Shown one piece after another: positions 1-6,143 of a DNA stretch of 7,589 nt (positions are counted from its first letter, which is position 1; each line of letters begins with the position of its first letter). This DNA is from JBFKPQ01 sp041628225. Lineage in GTDB: Bacteria; Actinomycetota; Acidimicrobiia; Spongiisociales; JAENVV01. The stretch is taken from contig JBFKPQ010000110.1 of the NCBI GenBank assembly GCA_041628225.1, positions 1 through 7,589 of the forward strand, read 5' to 3'. The translations under genes and the position numbers were made by a program. The notes below the pieces were generated by a model. The model was not told where the DNA came from. It did not search any database and saw nothing but the letters and a program-made list of their open reading frames with translations.

Positions 1-613
1 CCGGATGAGCGACGGTTCGCACGCGGTGTACAAACCCGAGCGGGGCGAACGGCCGCTGTGGGATTTCGCACCAGGGACCTTGGCGGCCCGCGAGGTCCTC
101 ACCTACGAGGTCAGTCGGGCGATGGGCATGGAGATCGTTCCGCCGACCGTCATGGTGGACGGCCCGCTCGGCCCCGGATCGCTACAGACGCTCGTCGACG
201 AGGACACCGACGCCGACCCCCGACTCCTCCTCGAAGGACCGGACCAACGGCTGTGGCCCTTTGCGGTGCTCGACATCGTCACGAACAACGCCGACCGGAA
301 GCTGGGTCATCTTCTCATCGAGCGAGACACCGGACGGGTGTGGGGCATCGACCACGGTCTCACCTTTCACCGCGACGACAAGCTCCGCACGATGTTGTGG
401 GGCTTCGCCGGATGCCCGCTGCCGCCCGAGTGTCTCGAGGCCGTGGAGATGCTCGCCGCCGATCTGGAACGCGACCTCGCCGGGCGGGTCGCCGACCTGC
501 TGTCCGGTGCCGAGTCGGCCGCTCTCGCCGCGCGCGTGGCAGCGCTGCGACGCCGTCCTGTGCATCCGGAGCCGCCCGTCGACCGGCCGGCGGTGCCGTG
601 GCCCATGTGGTGA
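1..613 (+). CDS. SCO1664-family kinase-like protein, 5' partial
   Basis: This is the C-terminal part of an SCO1664-family protein (TIGR03843), an actinobacterial family with distant likeness to PI3/PI4-kinase-type folds; its substrate is unknown. Counting from the ATG at base 5, an early VYKPERGERPLWDF motif (residues 8-21) looks like the nucleotide-binding lysine region. TNNADRKLGH (93-102) resembles a catalytic loop, and GIDHG (114-118) resembles a DFG-like metal-binding site. A conserved-looking LWGFAG follows at 131-136. The frame is open to base 2 (a CGG codon precedes the ATG), and the ATG lies just before the lysine motif. I therefore read it as an internal methionine and place the true start outside the window. 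From memory, the family is about 250 aa and often lies near a histidine phosphatase and a DUF3090 gene, which would be to the left. The TGA ends one base before the convergent VWA gene's stop codon. Family assignment is by recalled motifs; the biochemical role is not known. Confidence 0.88.
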   Translation, partial: RMSDGSHAVYKPERGERPLWDFAPGTLAAREVLTYEVSRAMGMEIVPPTVMVDGPLGPGSLQTLVDEDTDADPRLLLEGPDQRLWPFAVLDIVTNNADRKLGHLLIERDTGRVWGIDHGLTFHRDDKLRTMLWGFAGCPLPPECLEAVEMLAADLERDLAGRVADLLSGAESAALAARVAALRRRPVHPEPPVDRPAVPWPMW

Positions 614-614
614 G

Positions 615-2540
615 TCAGCGCGTCAGGTAGTCCCGCACGATCATGTCGCCGAGGTCGGCCGATCGGACCGAGAACACGCGGCCATGAGCGATCTTGGCGA
701 GTCGGTCGATGAAGCCCGCCAGGCCGGGGTCCTGTTCCAGCATGAAGATGTTCATCGTGACGCCGGATCGGGCCAGCCGGAGGGCCTCGCGCAGGGTCCG
801 GTCGATCGTCTCTCGTGCCGGCGGCCATTGGAAGAAGACCTGATCGCCTTCGAGGTGGGCGGTCGGTTCGCCGTCCGTGACGAGCAGCACCTGCTTCGAA
901 CTGTCGCGATGCCGCGACAGGATGCGGCCGGCCAGGTTGAAGGCGTGCTCCATGTTCGTGCCGTAGACCGGCTCCCAATCGACCACGGCCAGATCGGCCG
1001 GCGCCATCGGCCGGGCGTAGTCCGAGAAAGCCACGATCTCGAGCGTGTCCTCAGGGAAGGTGGTGCTGATGAGCGTATGGAGCGCCAGCGCCATACGTTT
1101 GGCCCCCACCCAGTGGCCCCGCAACGGCATCGAACGGCTCATGTCCAGCAGCAGCACGGTGGCGACCGCCGTGCGGGTCTCGTGCTCGAGGATCTCGAAA
1201 TCGTCCGGGTGGAGGGCGACGTCCCCCGGACCTTGCCGCATGACCGCGTTCTGGACGGTCCGGCGCAGGTCGAGCCGGAACGCGTCTCCGAATTGCCACG
1301 GGCGGGACGTACCGGTTGGCTCACCGGCGCCGCCGGCCACGGGGACCTCGTGCGAGCCGGTTTCGGCAACCCGCAGGTGTTGGAACACCTTTTGCAGGGC
1401 CTGTTCCCCCATCTTGCGAACACCGCGCGGCGTGAGCTCCAGGCGTCCTTGGCTTCTGACCAGTACGCCCGCTTCCTCGAGCGTCCGCTCGATGGAGCGC
1501 AGCCGGTCGAGGTCCTGACGGGCGTCCATCCCGAGCAACCGCTCGAGTTCATCGGCGTCGATGTCTTCGAGGCTCGCTCCGGGGTAATCCTGTTGCAGGG
1601 CTCGCTCGAGGTTCTCGACCGCCGACAGGTCCTCGATGATGTTGAGGGCGTCCGCCAGACCGGCCGCGTCGCCGGGTGCCTCGGCGGGTCGGTCCCACGC
1701 GAGGCCCGGGGCCAGCGTCCGCAACGAACGGCCCAACTGATCGAGCTGAAACTGCAGGTCGAGGTCATCGAGCATGGACGTCATGAGGTCGCGGAGTTCC
1801 TCCTGCTGCTCCGGCGACAGCGACGCCATGAAGCGTGAGAAGGCGGCGGCACGTGCCGCGAGAGCTTCGAGCAGTTCGTCGAGGGTCGCCGGTTGCTCGG
1901 GGAACAGCGAGCCGTGCTTGCGCATGAACTCGTCGAACTCTTCCGCGGACGGGCCTGTGCCGGCCTGACGCTGGTCGAGCATGCGGTTGAGGTCGGCCAG
2001 CATGTCCTTCAGCTGTTCCACCGCCGCGGGAGAAGGGTCCCGCATCGCATCGGCAAGCTGCCGAAACGAAGCCTCCATCACCTGATTGCGTAGGTCCTCG
2101 AGAAGCTCCGCGAACGCCTCCGCCGCCGAACTCGATGCGAAGTCGTACGACCGGAGCTCCTGGATCGCCTGCGCCGGCGAGTCGGGCAGGGCGTCGAGCA
2201 CGATCTCCTGGAACCGGGCCTCAGGTCGATCGTCAGCCGAGAGCTCGAGACGTTCGTCGGAGACGACGTCCTCGAGGCGACGGCGCACCTCGGCGAGCGG
2301 ATCGGGCAGCCGGCCGCGCGCCGCCTGCTCTTCCCGTATCTGGCGGATCCGGTCGGCCAGCTCGTCGAGTCCCGAAAAGCGGCCGGGCATCCCCTCGCGC
2401 AGCATGCGCCGGAGCGAAGCGTCGGTCCCCCACCCGTCGAGCAGGTCCTCGGACAGCTGCTCGACGATCTCGTCGGTGGGCAGCTCGGCTCGCAACGGGT
2501 CCTGCGAACCATCCCATCGCGCGTACCGGATGTCGCTCAT
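615..2540 (-). CDS. VWA-domain protein, partner of the upstream MoxR/chelatase-like ATPase (Rv0959/COG4867-like)
   Basis: A 641-aa protein with a C-terminal von Willebrand A domain (about residues 455-641). The MIDAS metal site is complete: DMSRS (D466, S468, S470), the threonine of GTN (T528) and the aspartate of TDGEP (D556). Residues 1-390 are charged and probably mostly helical, with leucine-rich stretches around 140-270. A segment near 358-385, including LELTPRGVRKMG, looks like a winged-helix element. The QFGDAFRLDLRRT segment (416-428) just before the VWA domain is typical of this family as I remember it. No signal peptide or membrane segment is visible, so it is probably cytosolic. 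The ATG shares its A with the stop codon of the ATPase gene (TGATG), implying translational coupling. By analogy with Mg-chelatase D/I and RavA/ViaA, the VWA protein should bind the ATPase ring and engage a client through its MIDAS. The client is unknown, and a true role in Mg-chelation is unlikely to be safe to assume. Confidence 0.9.
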   Translation of the reverse strand: MSDIRYARWDGSQDPLRAELPTDEIVEQLSEDLLDGWGTDASLRRMLREGMPGRFSGLDELADRIRQIREEQAARGRLPDPLAEVRRRLEDVVSDERLELSADDRPEARFQEIVLDALPDSPAQAIQELRSYDFASSSAAEAFAELLEDLRNQVMEASFRQLADAMRDPSPAAVEQLKDMLADLNRMLDQRQAGTGPSAEEFDEFMRKHGSLFPEQPATLDELLEALAARAAAFSRFMASLSPEQQEELRDLMTSMLDDLDLQFQLDQLGRSLRTLAPGLAWDRPAEAPGDAAGLADALNIIEDLSAVENLERALQQDYPGASLEDIDADELERLLGMDARQDLDRLRSIERTLEEAGVLVRSQGRLELTPRGVRKMGEQALQKVFQHLRVAETGSHEVPVAGGAGEPTGTSRPWQFGDAFRLDLRRTVQNAVMRQGPGDVALHPDDFEILEHETRTAVATVLLLDMSRSMPLRGHWVGAKRMALALHTLISTTFPEDTLEIVAFSDYARPMAPADLAVVDWEPVYGTNMEHAFNLAGRILSRHRDSSKQVLLVTDGEPTAHLEGDQVFFQWPPARETIDRTLREALRLARSGVTMNIFMLEQDPGLAGFIDRLAKIAHGRVFSVRSADLGDMIVRDYLTR

Positions 2541-3937
2541 CAGAACCGGCCGTACGAGATCCCCGCCGGCGTCAGGTGCTTGTTGAGCCGGCGGGACAGG
2601 TGGAGACCCTCGAGCACGAACTCGACCGCCGACGCCGCGTGGGCGGGCGATTCGGCCGTCACCGACAGACGTTGCAGCAAAGGGGTCAGATCGGGGAGAT
2701 CCCCGAACTGAGCGAGCACCTCGGCAGAGGGCGTCGTGTCCCCGGTCGTCACCTCGAGCCCTTCGTCGAACCGATCGAGGAGGAGGTCGACGTCGAATCC
2801 GATCATCCGGTCGCGGTACACCTCGAGCACGGCTGCGGCCAGCAGCCGCATGAGCACGTCGTGTTCTCGGCCCTCATCGAAGATCTCGAACTCGATCCGA
2901 CCCATCGACGACTGCACGACCGACGGTAGGTCGGCCACCCTCGGCACCGCCTCTGGTTCACCCGTCCGGAGGGCGCGCCGAACCGCCGAGGCAACCAGGG
3001 TCTCGAGGTTGGCGATCGAGAACCGGACACTCACGCCCGAACGCTGATTGATGTGGTTGCTGGCGCGCACCTGCTTCGTGAACTCGGCGAGGACCTCGTC
3101 GAGGAAGGCCGGCACAGATACGGCGACACCGGACGGGGGCGCTCCGGCCTCCTGGTGCATGATGTCGACCTCGTCGGCGATGGTGCGGGGATAGTGCGTC
3201 CGCACCTCGGAACCGAATCGGTCCTTGAGCGGCGTGATGATGCGGCCTCGGTTGGTGTAGTCCTCGGGGTTGGCCGAGGCGATCAGCAGCACGTCGAGAG
3301 GGAGGCGCACGGTATAGCCACGGATCTGGATGTCGCGCTCTTCGAGGACGTTGAGCAGCGAGACCTGGATGCGGGTAGGGAGATCGGGGAGTTCGTTGAT
3401 CGAGAAGATCCCACGATGGGCGCGCGGTACGAGCCCGTAGTGCATGGTCAGCGCGTCAGACAGGTACCGTCCCTCGGCGACCTTGATGGGGTCGATGTCG
3501 CCGATGAGGTCGGCGACGGCCGTATCGGGTGTCGCCAGCTTCTCTCCGTACCGGTCGGCGCGGTCCAGCCAGGCGATCGGAAGGTCGTCGCCTTCGCGCG
3601 CGACGCGTTCTTGGCACGAGGCGCAGATCGGGGCGAGGGGCGAGTCGTTCACCTCACAGCCGGCAACCACGGGAATCTGCGGGTCCAGCAGATCCACGAG
3701 ACGGCGAATGAGTCGCGTCTTGGCCTGACCGCGCTCACCGAGAAAGATGATGTCGTGGGAGGCGAGGATCGCCCGCTCCAATGCTGGGATGACCGTGTCG
3801 TCGAATCCGATGATCCCCGGAAACAGCTCGTCGCCCTCCCGCAACCGGACGATCAGATTCTCGCGTAGCTCGTCCTTGACCGAGCGACCCACCCATCCCG
3901 AGGTCCGGAGGGCGCCCAACGTGTTGATCGACTCCAT
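2540..3937 (-). CDS. AAA+ ATPase, MoxR / Mg-chelatase subunit I-like (Rv0958-like)
   Basis: A 465-aa AAA+ ATPase. Counting from the ATG at 3937, Walker A is GERGQAKT (67-74). The Walker B region is GIFSINELPDL (176-186), with Asn-Glu in place of the usual Asp-Glu. A sensor-1-like asparagine is in IASANPEDY (N223), followed by LKDRFG around 237-242, where an arginine finger is expected. Between Walker A and B lies an insert with CEVNDSPLAPICASC (Cys 94, 105, 108), a possible metal site. I recall both the NELPDL form and the cysteine insert from Rv0958-type proteins, so they look family-typical rather than defects. An ATG at 4048 would add 37 residues but would run into the divergent oxidoreductase gene, so I reject it. 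The chosen ATG sits 7 nt from a TAGGGT -10 element, consistent with a leaderless mRNA. The gene ends by sharing one base with the VWA gene start, so the two form an operon and probably one complex. No transmembrane segment is seen. The client is unknown. Confidence 0.92.
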   Translation of the reverse strand: MESINTLGALRTSGWVGRSVKDELRENLIVRLREGDELFPGIIGFDDTVIPALERAILASHDIIFLGERGQAKTRLIRRLVDLLDPQIPVVAGCEVNDSPLAPICASCQERVAREGDDLPIAWLDRADRYGEKLATPDTAVADLIGDIDPIKVAEGRYLSDALTMHYGLVPRAHRGIFSINELPDLPTRIQVSLLNVLEERDIQIRGYTVRLPLDVLLIASANPEDYTNRGRIITPLKDRFGSEVRTHYPRTIADEVDIMHQEAGAPPSGVAVSVPAFLDEVLAEFTKQVRASNHINQRSGVSVRFSIANLETLVASAVRRALRTGEPEAVPRVADLPSVVQSSMGRIEFEIFDEGREHDVLMRLLAAAVLEVYRDRMIGFDVDLLLDRFDEGLEVTTGDTTPSAEVLAQFGDLPDLTPLLQRLSVTAESPAHAASAVEFVLEGLHLSRRLNKHLTPAGISYGRF

Positions 3938-3944
3938 CCCGATC

Positions 3945-3950
3945 ACCCTA
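3945..3950 (-). promoter_or_regulatory. -10 element (TAGGGT) for the ATPase/VWA operon, leaderless
   Basis: Read on the minus strand, TAGGGT is followed by seven bases (GATCGGG) and then the ATG at 3937. This fits the actinobacterial TANNNT -10 consensus at a spacing that puts the transcription start on or next to the start codon. No good -35 (TTGACN) is visible at the right distance; the hexamer at 17 nt is GTCGGT. The AGGG within the element could double as a weak ribosome binding site if transcription began farther upstream. Confidence 0.6.
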
Positions 3951-3984
3951 TCGAACCCGACGCAGTAACCGACGGGCCGGTCGC

Positions 3985-3990
3985 TAGGGT
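3985..3990 (+). promoter_or_regulatory. -10 element (TAGGGT) for the F420 oxidoreductase gene, leaderless
   Basis: TAGGGT is followed by CGCCCC and then the ATG at 3997, so transcription is expected to start at the A of the ATG. No Shine-Dalgarno sequence lies between, which supports a leaderless transcript. No recognisable -35 lies 16-18 nt upstream (GCAGTA at 17 nt). The element is 34 bp from the oppositely oriented TAGGGT of the ATPase operon. Confidence 0.65.
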
Positions 3991-3996
3991 CGCCCC

Positions 3997-4983
3997 ATGA
4001 CGAAGTTCGCCTACTTCTGTGGCCACGAGCAGTGGCAGCCGGAAACACTCGTTCACCACGCCCAACTGGCCGAAGCAGCCGGATTCGACATGGTCGTCGT
4101 CTCCGAGCATTTCCATCCGTGGGTCGACGACGCCGGGGCTTCGGGCTTCGCGTTCGCCACGATCGGGGCGATGGCCCAGGCCACCGAACGCATCCACTTC
4201 GCCACAGGTGTCACGACCCCGCTCTTCCGGTACCACCCGGGTGTCGTGGCGCAGGCAGCCGCGACGCTCGACCGGCTGTCCGGAGGCCGGTTCCACCTCG
4301 GAGTCGGCACCGGCGAAAACATCAACGAGGGCCCACTCGGTTACACGTTCCCGAAGTACGCCGAACGGGCCGCCCGCATGCGGGAGGCGCTGACGATCAT
4401 GCGGCGGCTGCTCGACGGCGAGAAACTCACCTTCCATGGCGCCTACTACCAGACCGACCGGGCCAAGCTCTACAGCCCGCCGATCGGCGACCTGCCGATC
4501 TGGATGGCGGCTGGAGGGCCCAAGTCGGCCGCTCTGGCAGCCGAGCACGCCGAAGGGATCATCACCTCGGTGAAGGTCGTCGACGAGACGATGGAGCGAG
4601 TCGTCCACCCCGCCCGGCTCGCCGCCCAGGCGGCGGGACGGCCGGCTCCCCGGATCCTGGCGACCCGCTGGGCGATCCACGCCGCCGACGAGGACGAGGC
4701 CTGGGAAGCCCTGACGGCATGGCGTGGACTCCGAGCACCCGGCCGGCTCGAGGCGGTGGACCCGGCCGATCTCCGGGAGCGAGCCGATGCGCTCGACCGC
4801 AGCGAGGTCTTGGGGCGGTATTCGCTGGTGGCGGACACGGCGGAGATCATCGATACCTACCGGCCGCTCGTGACCGAGCTGGGCGCCGACGTCGTCACGA
4901 TCCAGATGGCCTCCCTCGACCAGGAGGCGCTCATCGCCCAGCTGGGCGCGGATGTGCTCCCCGTGCTGCGTCAGGTCGACTAG
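3997..4983 (+). CDS. LLM-class F420-dependent oxidoreductase, FGD/G6PDH-like group
   Basis: A 328-aa luciferase-like (TIM-barrel) oxidoreductase expected to use coenzyme F420. It resembles mycobacterial F420-dependent glucose-6-phosphate dehydrogenase (FGD1). SEHFHPW (36-42) matches the FGD1 segment with catalytic His40 and Trp44 (here H38 and W42). GVGTGENINE (102-111) matches the segment with the acid Glu109 (here E107). TPLFRYHP (74-81) matches the TPTFRYNP part of the F420 site. TSVK (190-193) has a lysine where FGD1 has phosphate-contacting Lys198. I could not place the other two phosphate contacts with confidence, so the substrate may be glucose-6-phosphate, another sugar phosphate or something else. 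Length and full motif set suggest an intact enzyme, probably cytosolic. It is transcribed alone, divergent from the ATPase/VWA operon, from a leaderless-type promoter. Its TAG overlaps the stop codon of the convergent lipoprotein gene. An equally safe name is TIGR03557-type F420 oxidoreductase. Confidence 0.9.
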   Translation: MTKFAYFCGHEQWQPETLVHHAQLAEAAGFDMVVVSEHFHPWVDDAGASGFAFATIGAMAQATERIHFATGVTTPLFRYHPGVVAQAAATLDRLSGGRFHLGVGTGENINEGPLGYTFPKYAERAARMREALTIMRRLLDGEKLTFHGAYYQTDRAKLYSPPIGDLPIWMAAGGPKSAALAAEHAEGIITSVKVVDETMERVVHPARLAAQAAGRPAPRILATRWAIHAADEDEAWEALTAWRGLRAPGRLEAVDPADLRERADALDRSEVLGRYSLVADTAEIIDTYRPLVTELGADVVTIQMASLDQEALIAQLGADVLPVLRQVD

Positions 4984-5657
4984 GGCAACGGCAGCTCGGC
5001 CAGCAGACCCGACAGCTCGGCGAGCACCGCCACCCCTGCTTCGTCGTTGGGATCCTGCTGGATGCCGAGTGCTTCCCACGACGTCCGGTTTGCCGCGACT
5101 CGCGCGCGCACCTTGGGCACGTCGGCATCGGCGACGCCCCGCATCCACAGACGCACCGGGCTCACGAAAGCTCCACCAAACGTCGCGATCGGGTCGACCA
5201 CCCATGTGTCGTCGGTCTGCCGCAAGACCCACTGTCCGGACGCCACCGATCCGCGAAACCGCAGATCGACGCGGGCAAACCGCGTCCCCGCCACGTCGAA
5301 CTGGCCGGCCGACGTGACGAGCAGATCAACCGGCCCACTCCCCTCGAGCCCCGGGATGGCACCTGCGAACGACGACCAGAAGTTGGTGCGCACCGGCTCG
5401 GTCAAACCGTCGTCGTGGAGCGCCAGATAACTGGTGGCATCGGCGTCTTCGATACCGGCGAGCAACGCGACCTGCGTCTCGTCCACGTACGGCGCGGTTG
5501 CTCCATAATCCGCCGTCTGGAGGGCGGCCAGGAACGCCTCGAGGATCTCCTCCGGGCCGGATGCCTCCGGCACCGGCCGCGTCGTGACGGTGGTCGTTGC
5601 GGGTGTGCTCGAACAGGCCGAGAGCACCACACACGCCACCGCGATGAGTCGCTTCAT
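4980..5657 (-). CDS. Predicted lipoprotein of unknown function
   Basis: A 225-aa predicted lipoprotein that I do not recognise beyond its export signal. The N-terminus has MKR, then the hydrophobic run LIAVACVVLSA, and a lipobox LSAC with the lipidated cysteine at residue 15. A Ser/Thr/Pro-rich linker follows (16-33), then a globular region from about residue 37. That region begins with a helix (EEILEAFLAALQTADY) and has later strand-like segments (VDLRFRG, QWVLRQTDDTWVVDPI) reminiscent of NTF2-like folds; this fold guess is weak. A longer frame reaches an ATG at 5852, but those 65 residues have no signal-like character and overlap the membrane-protein gene, so I start at 5657. That ATG overlaps the hydrolase stop codon as ATGA, making this the last gene of the Nif3 operon. 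It should be anchored at the outer face of the membrane. The stop codon is shared in a CTAG with the convergent oxidoreductase gene. Confidence 0.8.
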   Translation of the reverse strand: MKRLIAVACVVLSACSSTPATTTVTTRPVPEASGPEEILEAFLAALQTADYGATAPYVDETQVALLAGIEDADATSYLALHDDGLTEPVRTNFWSSFAGAIPGLEGSGPVDLLVTSAGQFDVAGTRFARVDLRFRGSVASGQWVLRQTDDTWVVDPIATFGGAFVSPVRLWMRGVADADVPKVRARVAANRTSWEALGIQQDPNDEAGVAVLAELSGLLAELPLP

Positions 5658-6142
5658 CGAAGGCGACCCGTCGCCCAGAACTGGTGATGCCGATCGGAGA
5701 GGCCGAATCGCCTCCACAAGACGGCCAGGTAGGCGATCCCGGCGGCTTCTTGTGCGGCCACCAGCGGCCAGTTCAGCCATGGCTCGAGGATGGGGCCCGG
5801 CGCGAACGCCCAGCCGAGGAACGGCCACAAGAAGGTCTGGCCCGCCGTCCACATACCGTCGAGGACGAGGTGGATCATCGCTCCGATCGCCACGGCCATC
5901 CAGGCACGCCGCCGCCTCCCCCGGCGCGTCACGAGAAGGGCGGCGACCATGACAGCCGACGAGAACACGAGGGAGTGACCCAGCAGTCGGTCAGAACCCA
6001 GCTGCGGCGCGAGCAACGCCAGCGGCTTGTCGATCAGATTCGGCAGGAGGGCGCCGAACGCCAGCAGTCGCACGTCGACTTTGGGGTCGCGGAACACGTA
6101 GCGGAACACGGCGACCACACCGGCGACGTGATAGAAGAACAC
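5654..6142 (-). CDS. Integral-membrane putative metal-dependent hydrolase (DUF457/YdjM-like)
   Basis: A small membrane protein of 162 aa if it starts at the GTG at 6142. It begins VFFYHVAG, with the early histidine (H5) typical of this family. The motif ALLPNLIDKP (31-40) corresponds to the family's PDLID metal motif, with Asn35 where aspartate is usual. GHSLVF (55-60) carries H56, and HLVLDGMW (91-98) carries H91 and D95. Hydrophobic stretches near 26-46, 57-72, 81-97 and 126-143 suggest four or so membrane segments. The family is called 'metal-dependent hydrolase' by analogy; substrates are generally unknown. The start is debatable: an ATG at 6190 with GAGG 9 nt upstream adds 16 residues and overlaps the zinc-ribbon gene by 47 bp. 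I prefer the GTG because it lies one base after the upstream stop codon and gives the expected N-terminus. The gene ends in a 4-nt overlap with the lipoprotein gene. Confidence 0.82.
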   Translation of the reverse strand: MFFYHVAGVVAVFRYVFRDPKVDVRLLAFGALLPNLIDKPLALLAPQLGSDRLLGHSLVFSSAVMVAALLVTRRGRRRRAWMAVAIGAMIHLVLDGMWTAGQTFLWPFLGWAFAPGPILEPWLNWPLVAAQEAAGIAYLAVLWRRFGLSDRHHQFWATGRLR

Positions 6143-6143
6143 G

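Noticed and set aside
261..1838. Long plus-strand open frame of 525 codons opposite the VWA gene
   Set aside because: It runs across the 3' end of the SCO1664-like gene and antisense to the VWA gene, whose MIDAS motifs are intact. Long antisense frames are expected in GC-rich coding DNA, and the product shows no domain.
3053..3868. Plus-strand open frame of 271 codons opposite the ATPase
   Set aside because: It lies fully inside the ATPase gene on the other strand and mirrors its codon pattern; no domain is visible.
3938..4048. Upstream ATG at 4048 for the ATPase, adding 37 residues
   Set aside because: It would overlap the start of the oxidoreductase gene and run through both promoter elements; the extra residues look like translated noncoding sequence.
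4935..4948. Perfect 14-base palindrome CGCCCAGCTGGGCG near the end of the oxidoreductase gene, considered as a terminator
   Set aside because: It is in coding sequence (the AQLGA codons), has no loop and no following T-run, and lies over 30 bases before the stop codon.
3943..5232. Minus-strand open frame of 429 codons opposite the oxidoreductase
   Set aside because: It is antisense to a gene with all expected catalytic motifs, and its product has no recognisable domain.
4032..5687. Plus-strand open frame of 551 codons across the oxidoreductase and lipoprotein genes
   Set aside because: It is out of frame with the oxidoreductase and antisense to the lipoprotein gene, and its product is a low-complexity Arg/Pro/Gly-rich sequence.
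5658..5852. Upstream ATG at 5852 for the lipoprotein, adding 65 residues
   Set aside because: It would bury the clear signal peptide and lipobox and overlap most of the membrane-protein C-terminus.
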